Source: Poriferisodalis sp965208485
GTDB taxonomy: Bacteria > Actinomycetota > Acidimicrobiia > Acidimicrobiales > Poriferisodalaceae
DNA: 64,000 nt
Direction: 5' to 3'
NCBI RefSeq assembly: GCF_965208485.1
Contig: NZ_OZ242344.1
Coordinates: forward strand, 3,472,001 to 3,536,000
Shown here: one piece after another, positions 26,066 to 34,237 of the stretch
Layout of the letters: each line of letters begins with the position of its first letter
Numbering within the stretch: position 1 is the first letter of the stretch
Position numbers and translations under genes: made by a program
The notes under the pieces: generated by a model
The model's database searches: none
Seen by the model: the letters and a program-made list of their open reading frames with translations, nothing else
Told to the model about the DNA's origin: nothing

Positions 26066-26896
26066 CTATGAATTCAATCCAGCCGTTGCGGGGGCCTCGA
26101 GCGGCTGCGCCCGCCGGCTCTCCAAGTGCCCGCAGTAGACGTTCAGCTCGTCGCCCCGCGCGAAGCCCGCCAGCGTGATGGCTGCGGCCCTGGCGGCCTC
26201 GATCGCCAGCGAGCTGGGTGCGCTCACGGCGATCAGCGTGCCGATGCCCGCCGCCCACGCCTTCTGCACCATCTCGAAGCTTGCCCGGCCGCTGACGAAC
26301 AGGGCCATCGCACCGGCGTCGTCGCGCCCGTCCAGCAGTCGCCTCCCGATCACCTTGTCGACGGCGTTGTGGCGGCCGATGTCCTCGCGCAGCACGTCGA
26401 TGCGGCCCTCGGCGTCGAAGGTGGCAGCAGCGTGCAGCCCGCCGGTGCGGCCGAACATCTCCTGTGACGCAGGCACCGCCGCCACCACCGCACCCACGGT
26501 GCCGACGTCGAACCGGCGGGTCCCCGACAGCGGCCCGAGGCGTGCGGCCATGTCGGTGATGGTGGTGCTGCCGCAGATGCCGCAGGCAGCGCTGACGTTT
26601 CCGAGCCGGGGCGCGGGCACCGGCGCCTCGCCGCCGGTCTCCACGGTGACGACGTTGTACTCGAACTCGGCCGCAGGACCCTCGCCGCAGTAGCGGACAC
26701 CCGTGACGGCCGCCCCGGCGAGCAGACCGTCGCCGGCACAGAACCCGACTGCCAGCTCGTAGTCGTTCCCCGGCGTGCGCATGGTGGTGGCCACCAAGTG
26801 CCCGTCGAGACGGATCTCGAGCGGCTCCTCGACCACGACCTCGTCGGGCGAACGCCCCCAACTGCCCTGGCGCAGGCGGTCGACCAGCACCCGCAT
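26066..26896 (-). CDS. fdhD: Formate dehydrogenase accessory sulfurtransferase
   Basis: A 276-residue FdhD protein that transfers sulfur to the molybdenum cofactor of formate dehydrogenase. The family blocks are all present: NDYELAVGFCAGDGLL, the CGIC dicysteine for persulfide transfer, and GGLHAAATFDAEG with EDIGRHNAVDKVIG and FVSGRASFEMVQKAWAAGI. ATG 26896 is preferred because AGGCGGGGG precedes it; ATG 26914 is possible. No formate dehydrogenase subunit gene is in the window, so its client lies elsewhere. Confidence 0.92.
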   Translation of the reverse strand: MRVLVDRLRQGSWGRSPDEVVVEEPLEIRLDGHLVATTMRTPGNDYELAVGFCAGDGLLAGAAVTGVRYCGEGPAAEFEYNVVTVETGGEAPVPAPRLGNVSAACGICGSTTITDMAARLGPLSGTRRFDVGTVGAVVAAVPASQEMFGRTGGLHAAATFDAEGRIDVLREDIGRHNAVDKVIGRRLLDGRDDAGAMALFVSGRASFEMVQKAWAAGIGTLIAVSAPSSLAIEAARAAAITLAGFARGDELNVYCGHLESRRAQPLEAPATAGLNS

Positions 26897-27143
26897 CGTG
26901 CGCCCCCGCCTCATCCGGTCAGGGTATCGCCGCCCCCTAGCCCTGATTCTTCACGAGTGTGGGGTTCTGGTTCGCGGAAGAGCCTCTCTGAAACGCTTTG
27001 GGCGACCCGAGCCGGTGGCACGACGCCCGCGAACGCCCAAAGCAGCGCCGCAGCCGCGCTCAGGCAGTTGCAGGGGCGCTTCATAACTGCGCGCTGCCGC
27101 CGTCGCCGCCGTACCCCCTTGTTCCGTTCTGCGGAACCCTGCG
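26897..27143. other. Intergenic region with inverted repeats
   Basis: No gene is supported here. GCTTTGGGCG at 26995-27004 is perfectly repeated in inverse at 27034-27043. TTCGCGG (26971-26977) is the inverse of 27027-27033. The arms cross rather than nest, so the two stems would compete or form a pseudoknot. The fdhD promoter must lie in this stretch. Confidence 0.4.
27121..27137 (-). terminator. Possible stem-loop after the TetR gene
   Basis: GTTCCG-TTCTG-CGGAAC is a perfect 6-bp stem with a 5-base loop, seven bases past the stop codon of the TetR gene. No U-tract follows in the minus-strand transcript, so it is a weak candidate for a terminator. Confidence 0.35.
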
Positions 27144-27869
27144 CTATGCGTCGGTGGTGGGGTGGAGGCCGTGCAGCACCATGGCGGCGAATTGGCGGGC
27201 TAGGTCGTCTAGGCGCAGCTCGCCGCCGGGCCGATACCAGCTCGCCAGCGAGTTGAGGCCGGAGATCATCAGCCGGGCGAGGACTTTGGGGCTGGTGTCG
27301 TCGCGCAACGAGCCGTCGGCCTGACCCTCCGCCAGCAAGCCGACCCACAGGTCGGCGAAGTCGCGCAGGGCGCTCGTGAGCTGCTCGCGAGTATGCGGGG
27401 GAGACTCGTTGTAGCAGCGGATGTTGGCCACCGTGAAGCTGCTCTCGGCCACGATGCAGTTGACGTACGCCACGATGGTCTCGGCCAGCCGCTCGGAGCC
27501 CTGCGCATCTGGGCCGAGCGCTGCCAGCGACGCATCGATGGCGTCGCGGGCGTGATCGATGCCGACCCGCAGCACCTCCTCGACGATCGCGTCCTTGGAG
27601 TCGAAGTGGTAGTAGAGGCTGCCCGCCTGCATCTCGGCGGCGGCGGCGATGTCCGTGAGCGTGGTGGCGGCGTAGCCGCGGCATGACAGCAGCCGGGCAG
27701 CGGCATCCAGGATGCGCATGCGGCTGCGCTCGCCCTTGCGGATCCGGCGACCGCTGCCGTTGTTGTCGTGGTCGCCGTTGCCGTGGTTCTCGTCGATTTC
27801 GGAGTCGGCAGTGCTGTCGACGGGGTCCGACTCTGTGAGCGCGCCGCTGGCTGCATCGGTGCTGTTCAT
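27144..27869 (-). CDS. TetR/AcrR family transcriptional regulator
   Basis: A 241-residue repressor. After a hydrophilic leader of about 45 residues, RSRMRILDAAARLLSCRGYA followed by TTLTDIAAAAEMQAGSLYYHF is the TetR helix-turn-helix. The rest is a helical ligand/dimer domain. The N-terminal leader is Asp/Asn/Gly-rich and longer than usual. A palindrome at 27890-27903, 20 bp before the start, is a likely autoregulatory operator. The MttB-family gene and the demethylation genes lie upstream on the same strand, so this could be their regulator, but that link is only positional. Confidence 0.88.
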   Translation of the reverse strand: MNSTDAASGALTESDPVDSTADSEIDENHGNGDHDNNGSGRRIRKGERSRMRILDAAARLLSCRGYAATTLTDIAAAAEMQAGSLYYHFDSKDAIVEEVLRVGIDHARDAIDASLAALGPDAQGSERLAETIVAYVNCIVAESSFTVANIRCYNESPPHTREQLTSALRDFADLWVGLLAEGQADGSLRDDTSPKVLARLMISGLNSLASWYRPGGELRLDDLARQFAAMVLHGLHPTTDA

Positions 27870-27889
27870 GCTGCAGAAGAACCTAGTCG

Positions 27890-27903
27890 TGAACGGACGT
27901 TCA
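27890..27903. promoter_or_regulatory. Palindromic operator upstream of TetR gene
   Basis: TGAACG-GA-CGTTCA has perfect 6-bp arms and a 2-bp spacer, the form typical of TetR-family operators. It lies 20 bp upstream of the regulator's ATG, where binding would block transcription or initiation of its own gene. No second copy was noticed near the other genes of the region. Confidence 0.6.
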
Positions 27904-28142
27904 TGCAGTGGCAGAACGCCTGCGTGAGTGTGCGGCGGCACCGCAGCCGACCTCGATACGACACAGGGGTGCCGCGCGCCGCAGCGGCCGACCCTCAACG
28001 CCTCACCAGCCTCGGACCGCACCACAACGGCACCCACTGGGCCCTCGCCTGACCCTCCACCGAACCCGAACCCGCCGACGACACCGCCGGACCCGTCCGC
28101 GATCACTCCGCGGACGAACCAACCGCCCCACAAGCCGATTGC

Positions 28143-29714
28143 TCAACGATCTCCTAGGCGGATCGGGAACGCGTCCCGGATGGCTTTGTCGACCGCAGGG
28201 CTGATGTGTGACGGCCAATGGTTCTCCAAGGTGGCCGTGACCTGGTCGTGGGCGACGTCGTGGGCGGGCCGGCTGCCGGCGTCGGTCCAGTCCTCGGGGG
28301 TGTCTCGGTTGCTGACCAGCGGGTACAAGTACTCGGTCTCCATCAGCTCCAGCGTCTGCTGGGAACCCAGGAAATGTCCCGGTCCGGCGATGACTTCCGC
28401 GATGAGATCGGCCGACAGGGTGTCGGTGTTCACCTCGATGCCCCGCACGGTGCGGTTGATGGCGCCCAGCATGTCGTTGTCGATCACCAGCGCTTCGAAC
28501 GAGCACGCCAGCAGGCTGGCCAGCATCCCGGCTGACTCGTAGACGATGTTGGCGCCCGCGTGGCCCGCCAGCGCCACATTCAGGCCCTTCTCGTAGCCGT
28601 CCTGCGCGTCATTCACCTTCGAGTCGGTCATGCCGGCTGCCACGCCGGTGGGCAGGCCGAGCCAGTGGCCCACCTGAGCCGCAGCCGCGTTGAGTATCCC
28701 TTCCTCGCCCGAGCCACCGCTCATCGCGCCAGTGCGCAGATCGGACACGAACGGCCACATGCCCAGCAGGCACGGATGCCCGGGTGACAGCAGATTCACG
28801 AACGTCAGACCGCCGAGACACTCGGCGAGCGCCTGCGTGAGTGCGCCAGCGAGCGCAGCAGGGGCCGTGGCACCCGCTTGGCCGGCCGAGAGCAGGTTGA
28901 TCGGCATGCCGGTGCGCACCTGGGCGACCAGGCACTTCGCCGATTCGGGTGCGAAGCGCAGCGGCGGGACCACGAAGGTGTTGTTGGCCGCCATGACGGG
29001 CCGCTTGGAGAACTCTCCCGGGCCGCCGAGCGCCATGTCCAGCATGTCGACGGTCTCGTACACCCATCGAGGGTCGAACCACGAGGAGCCGCCCGGCTTC
29101 GTCGTGCTGCGCATCACCGCGTAGGCGGTGGTGAGATCGAGGTCGCGGGTCTCGACGAGGTCGCGGGCCACCACCGTGCGCACGTAGAAGTGCAGGTTGT
29201 CGAGCGTGTCGACGAGGCGGCCGCAGTCGTACACGTCCTGCGCCAGCGACTCGCGGAACGTGCCGGTGACGTGGTCGTACATGAGCACCGCCGCACCGGA
29301 AGTGCCGAAGTAGACGTGCTCGCCGCCGACATGCACCGATCGGTCGTCGTCGAAACCGTGCCAGATCCACTCCTTGGCGGCGGTCTCGATCGTCCGCTCG
29401 ACGATGCTGCGGGGCAGGCGCAGGCGGCCGCTGTCGTCTACCCGGGCGCCGAGCGGCAGTGCCGCCTCGATGAACTCGTCGAGCGGGTCGCCCATGCCGA
29501 CGTCTTCCAGCAGCCGGAGCGCCGTGTCGAAGACCTGAGCCATGTCATTGTCGGTGAGCGGCTTGAAGCGGCCGGCCGGCAAGCCGGGGCGCACCGGACG
29601 GCGGTCGCGTTCGGGCACGGCTTCGCGGACAGCAATGCGGCCGGCTCGCCCGCCGCCGCGGCGACGCCTCGACGGCTCGGCAACTGGCTCCGGTTCAACC
29701 ATCTCGGACATCAT
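28143..29714 (-). CDS. MttB-family (non-pyrrolysine) methyltransferase
   Basis: A 523-residue member of the trimethylamine methyltransferase MttB superfamily, a TIM barrel that transfers a methyl group from a quaternary or tertiary amine to a corrinoid protein. Recognisable blocks are VYFGTSGAAVLMYDHVTG, AYAVMRSTTKPGGSSWFDPR and IVYESAGMLASLLACSFEAL. No in-frame TAG interrupts it, so it belongs to the non-pyrrolysine branch, which includes glycine-betaine methyltransferases. AGGAGGTGA precedes ATG 29714, a near-perfect ribosome-binding site. The N-terminus carries an Arg/Gly-rich stretch of about 40 residues. No corrinoid protein or reductive activator is seen in the window. Two demethylating dehydrogenases follow on the same strand upstream. 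Confidence 0.85.
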   Translation of the reverse strand: MMSEMVEPEPVAEPSRRRRGGGRAGRIAVREAVPERDRRPVRPGLPAGRFKPLTDNDMAQVFDTALRLLEDVGMGDPLDEFIEAALPLGARVDDSGRLRLPRSIVERTIETAAKEWIWHGFDDDRSVHVGGEHVYFGTSGAAVLMYDHVTGTFRESLAQDVYDCGRLVDTLDNLHFYVRTVVARDLVETRDLDLTTAYAVMRSTTKPGGSSWFDPRWVYETVDMLDMALGGPGEFSKRPVMAANNTFVVPPLRFAPESAKCLVAQVRTGMPINLLSAGQAGATAPAALAGALTQALAECLGGLTFVNLLSPGHPCLLGMWPFVSDLRTGAMSGGSGEEGILNAAAAQVGHWLGLPTGVAAGMTDSKVNDAQDGYEKGLNVALAGHAGANIVYESAGMLASLLACSFEALVIDNDMLGAINRTVRGIEVNTDTLSADLIAEVIAGPGHFLGSQQTLELMETEYLYPLVSNRDTPEDWTDAGSRPAHDVAHDQVTATLENHWPSHISPAVDKAIRDAFPIRLGDR

Positions 29715-29843
29715 GCGCGATCACCTCCTGTGAGAACGCTTGCGGGACTCGCTGCGATGCATCGGAGCAAGTGACGTGGGGTAGAAGAGTCGTCGTTGCG
29801 AAGCTGCAAATGGGTGTGTGTCGGAGTGGTCTGGCGAGCCTTG

Positions 29844-32342
29844 TCAGGCCCGCAATGCTGTGTTCGCAGGGTCGTAGGCGGCCTCGGCGAGCACGGTGGC
29901 GGTGCGTCGCTCGCCGAGCAGGTCCAGCTCGAAAGTGCTGCCGGGGGCTTCGAATGCGGGGGCGACGTAGACGAACGCGAGGCTGCGGCCGACCGAGTGA
30001 CCCCAGGCACCGCTGGTGCCGATGCCCATGGGTTCGTCACTGCCGGGCGCGAACGCGGGCTCGTTGCCGCGCACGTCGTTGTCGCCTGCATTCACCTCGC
30101 AGTAGGTGAGCACCATCGACAGCGGCTCGCCTCGCTCCTCGGCGTCACGCCGTGCCACGGCGGCGTCGCGGCCGATGAACGGGCGGCTGTAGTCCACGAA
30201 GCGCCCGAGCCGGGCTTCGACGGGCGTGATCTCGGTGGTGAGCTCGCTGCCCCACGCCTTGTAGGCCTTCTCGATGCGCATCACGTTCATGGCGTAGCTG
30301 CCGAAGTGCACCAAGCCGTGTGGCTGCCCGGCCTCTGCGACCGCGTCGTACAGCCGGTCCAGCTCGTCCATACCGCAGTGCAGCTCCCAGCCCAGCTCAC
30401 CCACGTAGGACACCCGCAGCGCCTTCGCAGCCACGCCGGCCACCGTGATCTGTTGGGCGGTGAGCCAGCCGAACGCGTCGTTGTCGAGGTCGGCATCGGT
30501 CAGGGACGCGAGCACGTCGCGTGCCCGTGGCCCCGTGACCCCCAATATGGCGGTGCTGTCGGTGGCGTCCCGCACCTCGACCTGCTCACCGGGTCCGATG
30601 TGGTCGCGCAGCCAGTCCAGATCATGGCTCTGGCCCATGATCGCGGAAGCCAGCCAGTAGCGGTCGGGTGCCAGGCGGGCGATCGTCATCTCGCACTCGA
30701 TGCCGCCGAGGGTCGTCAGCATGTGCGTGAGACGGATGCCGCCGTCGCGTCCCGGCAGGCGGTTGGCCGACAGCCGATCCAGCAGTGCCCCGGCGTCGCG
30801 CCCGCCCACCTCGAACTTGGCGAACGCGCTGAGATCGGCCACGCCGACCCGCTCGCGCACGCCCCGCACCTCGGCACCCACCACGTCATGCGCATTCGAA
30901 CGGCGGAACGAGTGCGCCTCGGGCGCGCCGTCGGGCGAGAAGTACTGCGGACGCTCCCAGCCGTAGATCTCCTGCCACTGCGCGCCCAAGGCATCGAAGC
31001 GGCCCCACAGCGGTGTGGTCTTCACCGGCCGGCCGGCGTCGCGTTGCTCGCCCGGCAGTCGCACTTGGTACATCTCGTGGTACTCGTCGAGCGCTTTCTC
31101 GAGTGCGAACTGCGACTTGGGGCCGGTGTGGTCGCCGAAACGGCGCGGATCCATCGCGCGCACGTTGATGTCGGTCTGCCCGTGGACCATCCACTGCGCC
31201 AAGTACTTGCCGGCGCCCGGGCCTTGGGTGATGCCGATCGACGCCCCGTTGCAGTGCCAGTAGTTGCGCACCCCGGGGGCAGGTCCCATGAGGTAGCCCG
31301 AGTCGGGCGTGTGGGTGATCGGCCCCGAGACGACCTGTTTGATGCCGGCGTCGGCGAGCACGCCGATGCGCTGCTGGGCGAAGTCCAGGCATTCCTCGAG
31401 CACGTCGAGGTCTTGGCCGGGCAGGTGGAAGTTCAGGTCCCAGTCGATGCCGCCGACGCCGTACGGCCGGGAACCTGACATCTCGTACGGTCCGATGAGC
31501 AGGCCGTCGATCTCCTGGCGGTAGTAGCAGGAGGCTCGCGGGTCTCGCACGACGGGCAGCTCGAAGTCGAGCGCCTCGACCTCGGGCACCGTCTCGGTCA
31601 CCAGGTATTGGTGGATGACTGAGACGATCGGCACGTCGAGCCCGATCATGGCACCGAGCTGGGGGGCGTAGTGCCCGGCGGCGTTCACCACATGCTCGCA
31701 GTGGATGGTGTCCTGCTCGTCGTGCTCGTTCGAGCTGTTTCGCCGACGGGCAGTATCAGCACCGCCGCGCACGATGGTGATGTCCCAGCTGCCGTCGGGG
31801 CGCTGCGACATGCCGGTCACCAGCGTGTGTCGCATGATGCGGCAGCCCAGGTCGCGGGCCCCTTTCGCCATCGAGTTGGTGCAGCTTGACGGGTCGGTCC
31901 AGCCGTCGTTGGGCGTGTAGAAGCCGAGCTGCACGTCGCTGAGGTCGGTCAGCAGCGGATGCTGCTCGGCGATCTCGTCAGGGGCGATGAGGTACGACTC
32001 CACACCGATCTGGGTCAGCATCGCGTGGACGTATCGGTGCCAGTCGACTTCGTCGTCGGTGCGAGCCAGCCGGATGGCGCCGCAGCCGTGCCAGCCGGCG
32101 AACAGACCGGTCTCGGCTTCGAGGCGGGGGTACAGCGCCACGGCTTCTTCGTGAACCTTGGCCATGTTGAGATCGCCGATGAAGTTGGGGATCAGCCCGG
32201 CGGCGTGCCAAGTCGAGCCCGAGGTGAGCTCGCCCTTCTCGACGAGGATCGTGTCAGTCCAGCCTTCGTGCGCGAGGGCATACAGCAGGCCGACACCCAT
32301 CGCCCCGCCGCCGACGATGACGCACTGCGCTTGTTCAGGCAT
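29844..32342 (-). CDS. Dimethylglycine/sarcosine dehydrogenase-like FAD-GcvT protein
   Basis: An 832-residue two-part enzyme. Residues 1 to about 390 are a DAO-type FAD domain (VIVGGGAMGVGLLYAL), and TSGSTWHAAGL contains the histidine that binds FAD covalently in mammalian dimethylglycine dehydrogenase. The C-terminal part, about 430-830, is a GcvT-like folate-binding domain with GVRERVGVADLSAFAKFEV and LRVSYVGELGWELH. It would oxidatively demethylate an N-methyl amino acid and hand the one-carbon unit to tetrahydrofolate. It is 129 bp upstream of the MttB gene. A second paralogue is at 34238-36919. Confidence 0.87.
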   Translation of the reverse strand: MPEQAQCVIVGGGAMGVGLLYALAHEGWTDTILVEKGELTSGSTWHAAGLIPNFIGDLNMAKVHEEAVALYPRLEAETGLFAGWHGCGAIRLARTDDEVDWHRYVHAMLTQIGVESYLIAPDEIAEQHPLLTDLSDVQLGFYTPNDGWTDPSSCTNSMAKGARDLGCRIMRHTLVTGMSQRPDGSWDITIVRGGADTARRRNSSNEHDEQDTIHCEHVVNAAGHYAPQLGAMIGLDVPIVSVIHQYLVTETVPEVEALDFELPVVRDPRASCYYRQEIDGLLIGPYEMSGSRPYGVGGIDWDLNFHLPGQDLDVLEECLDFAQQRIGVLADAGIKQVVSGPITHTPDSGYLMGPAPGVRNYWHCNGASIGITQGPGAGKYLAQWMVHGQTDINVRAMDPRRFGDHTGPKSQFALEKALDEYHEMYQVRLPGEQRDAGRPVKTTPLWGRFDALGAQWQEIYGWERPQYFSPDGAPEAHSFRRSNAHDVVGAEVRGVRERVGVADLSAFAKFEVGGRDAGALLDRLSANRLPGRDGGIRLTHMLTTLGGIECEMTIARLAPDRYWLASAIMGQSHDLDWLRDHIGPGEQVEVRDATDSTAILGVTGPRARDVLASLTDADLDNDAFGWLTAQQITVAGVAAKALRVSYVGELGWELHCGMDELDRLYDAVAEAGQPHGLVHFGSYAMNVMRIEKAYKAWGSELTTEITPVEARLGRFVDYSRPFIGRDAAVARRDAEERGEPLSMVLTYCEVNAGDNDVRGNEPAFAPGSDEPMGIGTSGAWGHSVGRSLAFVYVAPAFEAPGSTFELDLLGERRTATVLAEAAYDPANTALRA

Positions 32343-32484
32343 GCTCAGCCATGCCGGGCCTGCTCAGTCATAGACAGGTCCCCAGTAGTCCAAGCCATGT
32401 GCTGGCCGGACCTCCGGCGCCGACCCATGGCATGCCGATGTGATGCGCGCAAGCTATCACCCACCCCGCGCACATCCGCGCGTT

Positions 32485-32585
32485 TCAGAACGCCGGATCT
32501 GCACGTTCCTTCAGGTACGACAGCAGCGCCGGAACGTGCTGGATCTCGTCGATCACTGCGGGCGTGCCCAACTCGGCCAGCAGCC
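32485..32585 (-). pseudogene. Fragment of an AAA_14-type ATPase
   Basis: The minus strand encodes LLAELGTPAVIDEIQHVPAL followed by LSYLKERADPAF and a stop at 32485. This is the Walker B region of an AAA_14/DUF4143-type ATPase. No P-loop or C-terminal part is present. It lies directly beside the left copy of the 59-bp repeat, so it may be debris from an earlier insertion at the same site. Confidence 0.6.
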
Positions 32586-32621
32586 CACGCGAATCTGATT
32601 TGCTCGCTCACGGCCGAGCTG

Positions 32622-32680
32622 CATGCGGACGCGCAGGTTGGCGGGGTCGTAGAAGCTGCGGATCGAGGGCGTGGCGTCGA
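32622..32680. repeat. Left copy of 59-bp repeat flanking ATPase module
   Basis: This segment matches 34241-34299 at about 56 of 59 bases. On the minus strand it encodes DATPSIRSFYDPANLRVRM, the conserved C-terminal end of a demethylating dehydrogenase, but here it runs on without the stop. Two of the three differences change an amino acid, as in a diverged paralogue rather than a fresh duplication. Confidence 0.7.
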
Positions 32681-32890
32681 ACTCAAATGGGGTTCGCGGT
32701 TCGTTCGCGAACTCTCTCAGCAGCCAGCAACGACAACTCGGCGCAATACAGGGACCACTCACCATTGCTCCATCTCGAGCTTTCAACAATTCTAACAAGT
32801 TATAACAAACAGAACAAAATATATCTAGAACAACAGCGTCCATCACCACTACGCTGCCGGACAACAGAAGTCCTAGGGAGGTGATGCCCC
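32681..32890. promoter_or_regulatory. AT-rich promoter region of the AAA ATPase gene
   Basis: From about 32770 to 32840 the DNA is far more AT-rich than its surroundings, with repeated AACA words, TATAAC near 32800 and TATATC near 32820 as possible -10 boxes. GGAGGTGATGCCCC immediately precedes the ATG at 32891, a strong ribosome-binding site. The composition suggests a foreign origin. Confidence 0.5.
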
Positions 32891-34126
32891 ATGCCGCCGA
32901 CCAATCCGTTCGCGCCTTCCTTTGGCATCACCCCGCCGAAGCTGGCCGGACGTGACGACATTCTGGCGACTATCGAAACGGCGTGGTCCGCAGGGCCGAC
33001 CCATCCCGACTACACCACGCTGCTCATCGGTCGGCGCGGTACCGGCAAGACAGTCGTCCTCGGGGCGTTGCGCTCACTCGCACTAGACCGTGACTGGCTG
33101 ACTATCTCAGAAGCCGCGGCGACTTCCGGGCTGCCCAACCGGCTTGCTCACAGGGCGGCTGAGCACCTCAACCGGAGAGTCGAAGACCTGCTGCCGAGCA
33201 TCGTCGCCGATCTCACCGCCGCTGGAGTGGGACTGGGTGGCAGCTATGACCCCCATGCTGACCTCGCCCGCCGGTTGCCCCACCTCTTGGAAGGACTCGC
33301 CGCTCAGCTTGAGGCTGACGGCGTCGGCGTCGTGCTCACCATCGACGAGTTGCACGGCGGCGACATCGACGAACTCAGAGCCCTCGGAGTCGCCATCCAA
33401 GACGTGACGCGCGTCCGCCGACTTCCGTTGGCGTTCGTAGGCGCAGGTTTGCCCCTTCTGGAGGACACTCTGCTCGCCGACGCTGCCGTCACGTTCCTCC
33501 AACGATGTGGTCGCTACGACATCGGTCACCTTGACCCGCACGCGACTTGGGTCGCCCTCGCCGAACCCGTGCGCGAACTCGGCGGGCGGATGACGCCCGA
33601 AGCCATCGAGCGTGCCATTGAGGTGTCGCAGGGCTATCCGTTCCTGGTTCAGCTGGTTGGCTACCACGCTTGGGAAGCGGCCCCGCAGCCGACCGTCGAG
33701 GTGACGTTGGACGACATGACCATCGGCACCGATGCGGCTCGCCGCCAGATCGGGCAGCTCGTGATCGCCCCACTCTGGCGTGACCTTGCCCACGGATCAC
33801 GTCGGTTCTTGGCAGCCATGGCCATCGACGACATAGCGACGCAGATGGCAAACATAGCGACGCGTCTCGAAGTGAGCAATGCCTATGCGGGCGTCTATCG
33901 AAGCCGCCTGATGAAGTCCGGCCTGGTGGCCTCCGCAGGTCACGGCAAGATCGACTTCGCACTTGACGCGACTCGCCAGTGGGTCAGGAACCTCGATGAA
34001 TTCCCGTTGCTCCGCGAATCGCTCAAGATCGCCGGCTGCCGTGCTGTCGGATTCACGAGACCCCAGCCCACCGATCAAGCCGAAGCCGGATCGACAGAAC
34101 ACGACTCAGTTCACGAAGGTGGCTGA
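32891..34126 (+). CDS. AAA family ATPase (Orc1/Cdc6-like), probable mobile module
   Basis: A 411-residue ATPase with Walker A (LLIGRRGTGKTVVLGALRS) and Walker B (VVLTIDELHGGDIDE), then LAFVGAGLPLLEDTL as sensor 1 and a C-terminal winged-helix-like part (FLAAMAIDDIATQMANIATR, SRLMKSGLVASAG). This layout is that of ORC/Cdc6-like or Bacterial TniB-like ATPases found singly in many actinobacteria. It is the only plus-strand gene inside a minus-strand catabolic region and is bracketed by homologous 59-bp sequences. Function unknown; an acquired module is likely. Confidence 0.75.
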   Translation: MPPTNPFAPSFGITPPKLAGRDDILATIETAWSAGPTHPDYTTLLIGRRGTGKTVVLGALRSLALDRDWLTISEAAATSGLPNRLAHRAAEHLNRRVEDLLPSIVADLTAAGVGLGGSYDPHADLARRLPHLLEGLAAQLEADGVGVVLTIDELHGGDIDELRALGVAIQDVTRVRRLPLAFVGAGLPLLEDTLLADAAVTFLQRCGRYDIGHLDPHATWVALAEPVRELGGRMTPEAIERAIEVSQGYPFLVQLVGYHAWEAAPQPTVEVTLDDMTIGTDAARRQIGQLVIAPLWRDLAHGSRRFLAAMAIDDIATQMANIATRLEVSNAYAGVYRSRLMKSGLVASAGHGKIDFALDATRQWVRNLDEFPLLRESLKIAGCRAVGFTRPQPTDQAEAGSTEHDSVHEGG

Positions 34127-34237
34127 GTGAAAGCTCGAAGGCCCGCCGAGGCGGACCTTCGCCCAGCCACCAGAAGCGACTGGGGGGATTGGACTCAACG
34201 TGCAACGCATGCGCGTGAGGCGCTACGTCTTGCGCGA

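Noticed and set aside
27904..28142. Pro/Thr-rich plus-strand frame between the TetR and MttB genes
   Set aside because: It has a proline-rich stretch (PDPPPNPNPPTTPPDPSA) reminiscent of surface-protein stalks, but no start signal, domain or ribosome-binding site. It could be debris, but this is too weak to call.
28143..29714. Pyrrolysine-containing trimethylamine methyltransferase
   Set aside because: The gene is open throughout with no in-frame TAG, and no pyl genes are seen; it belongs to the non-Pyl branch.
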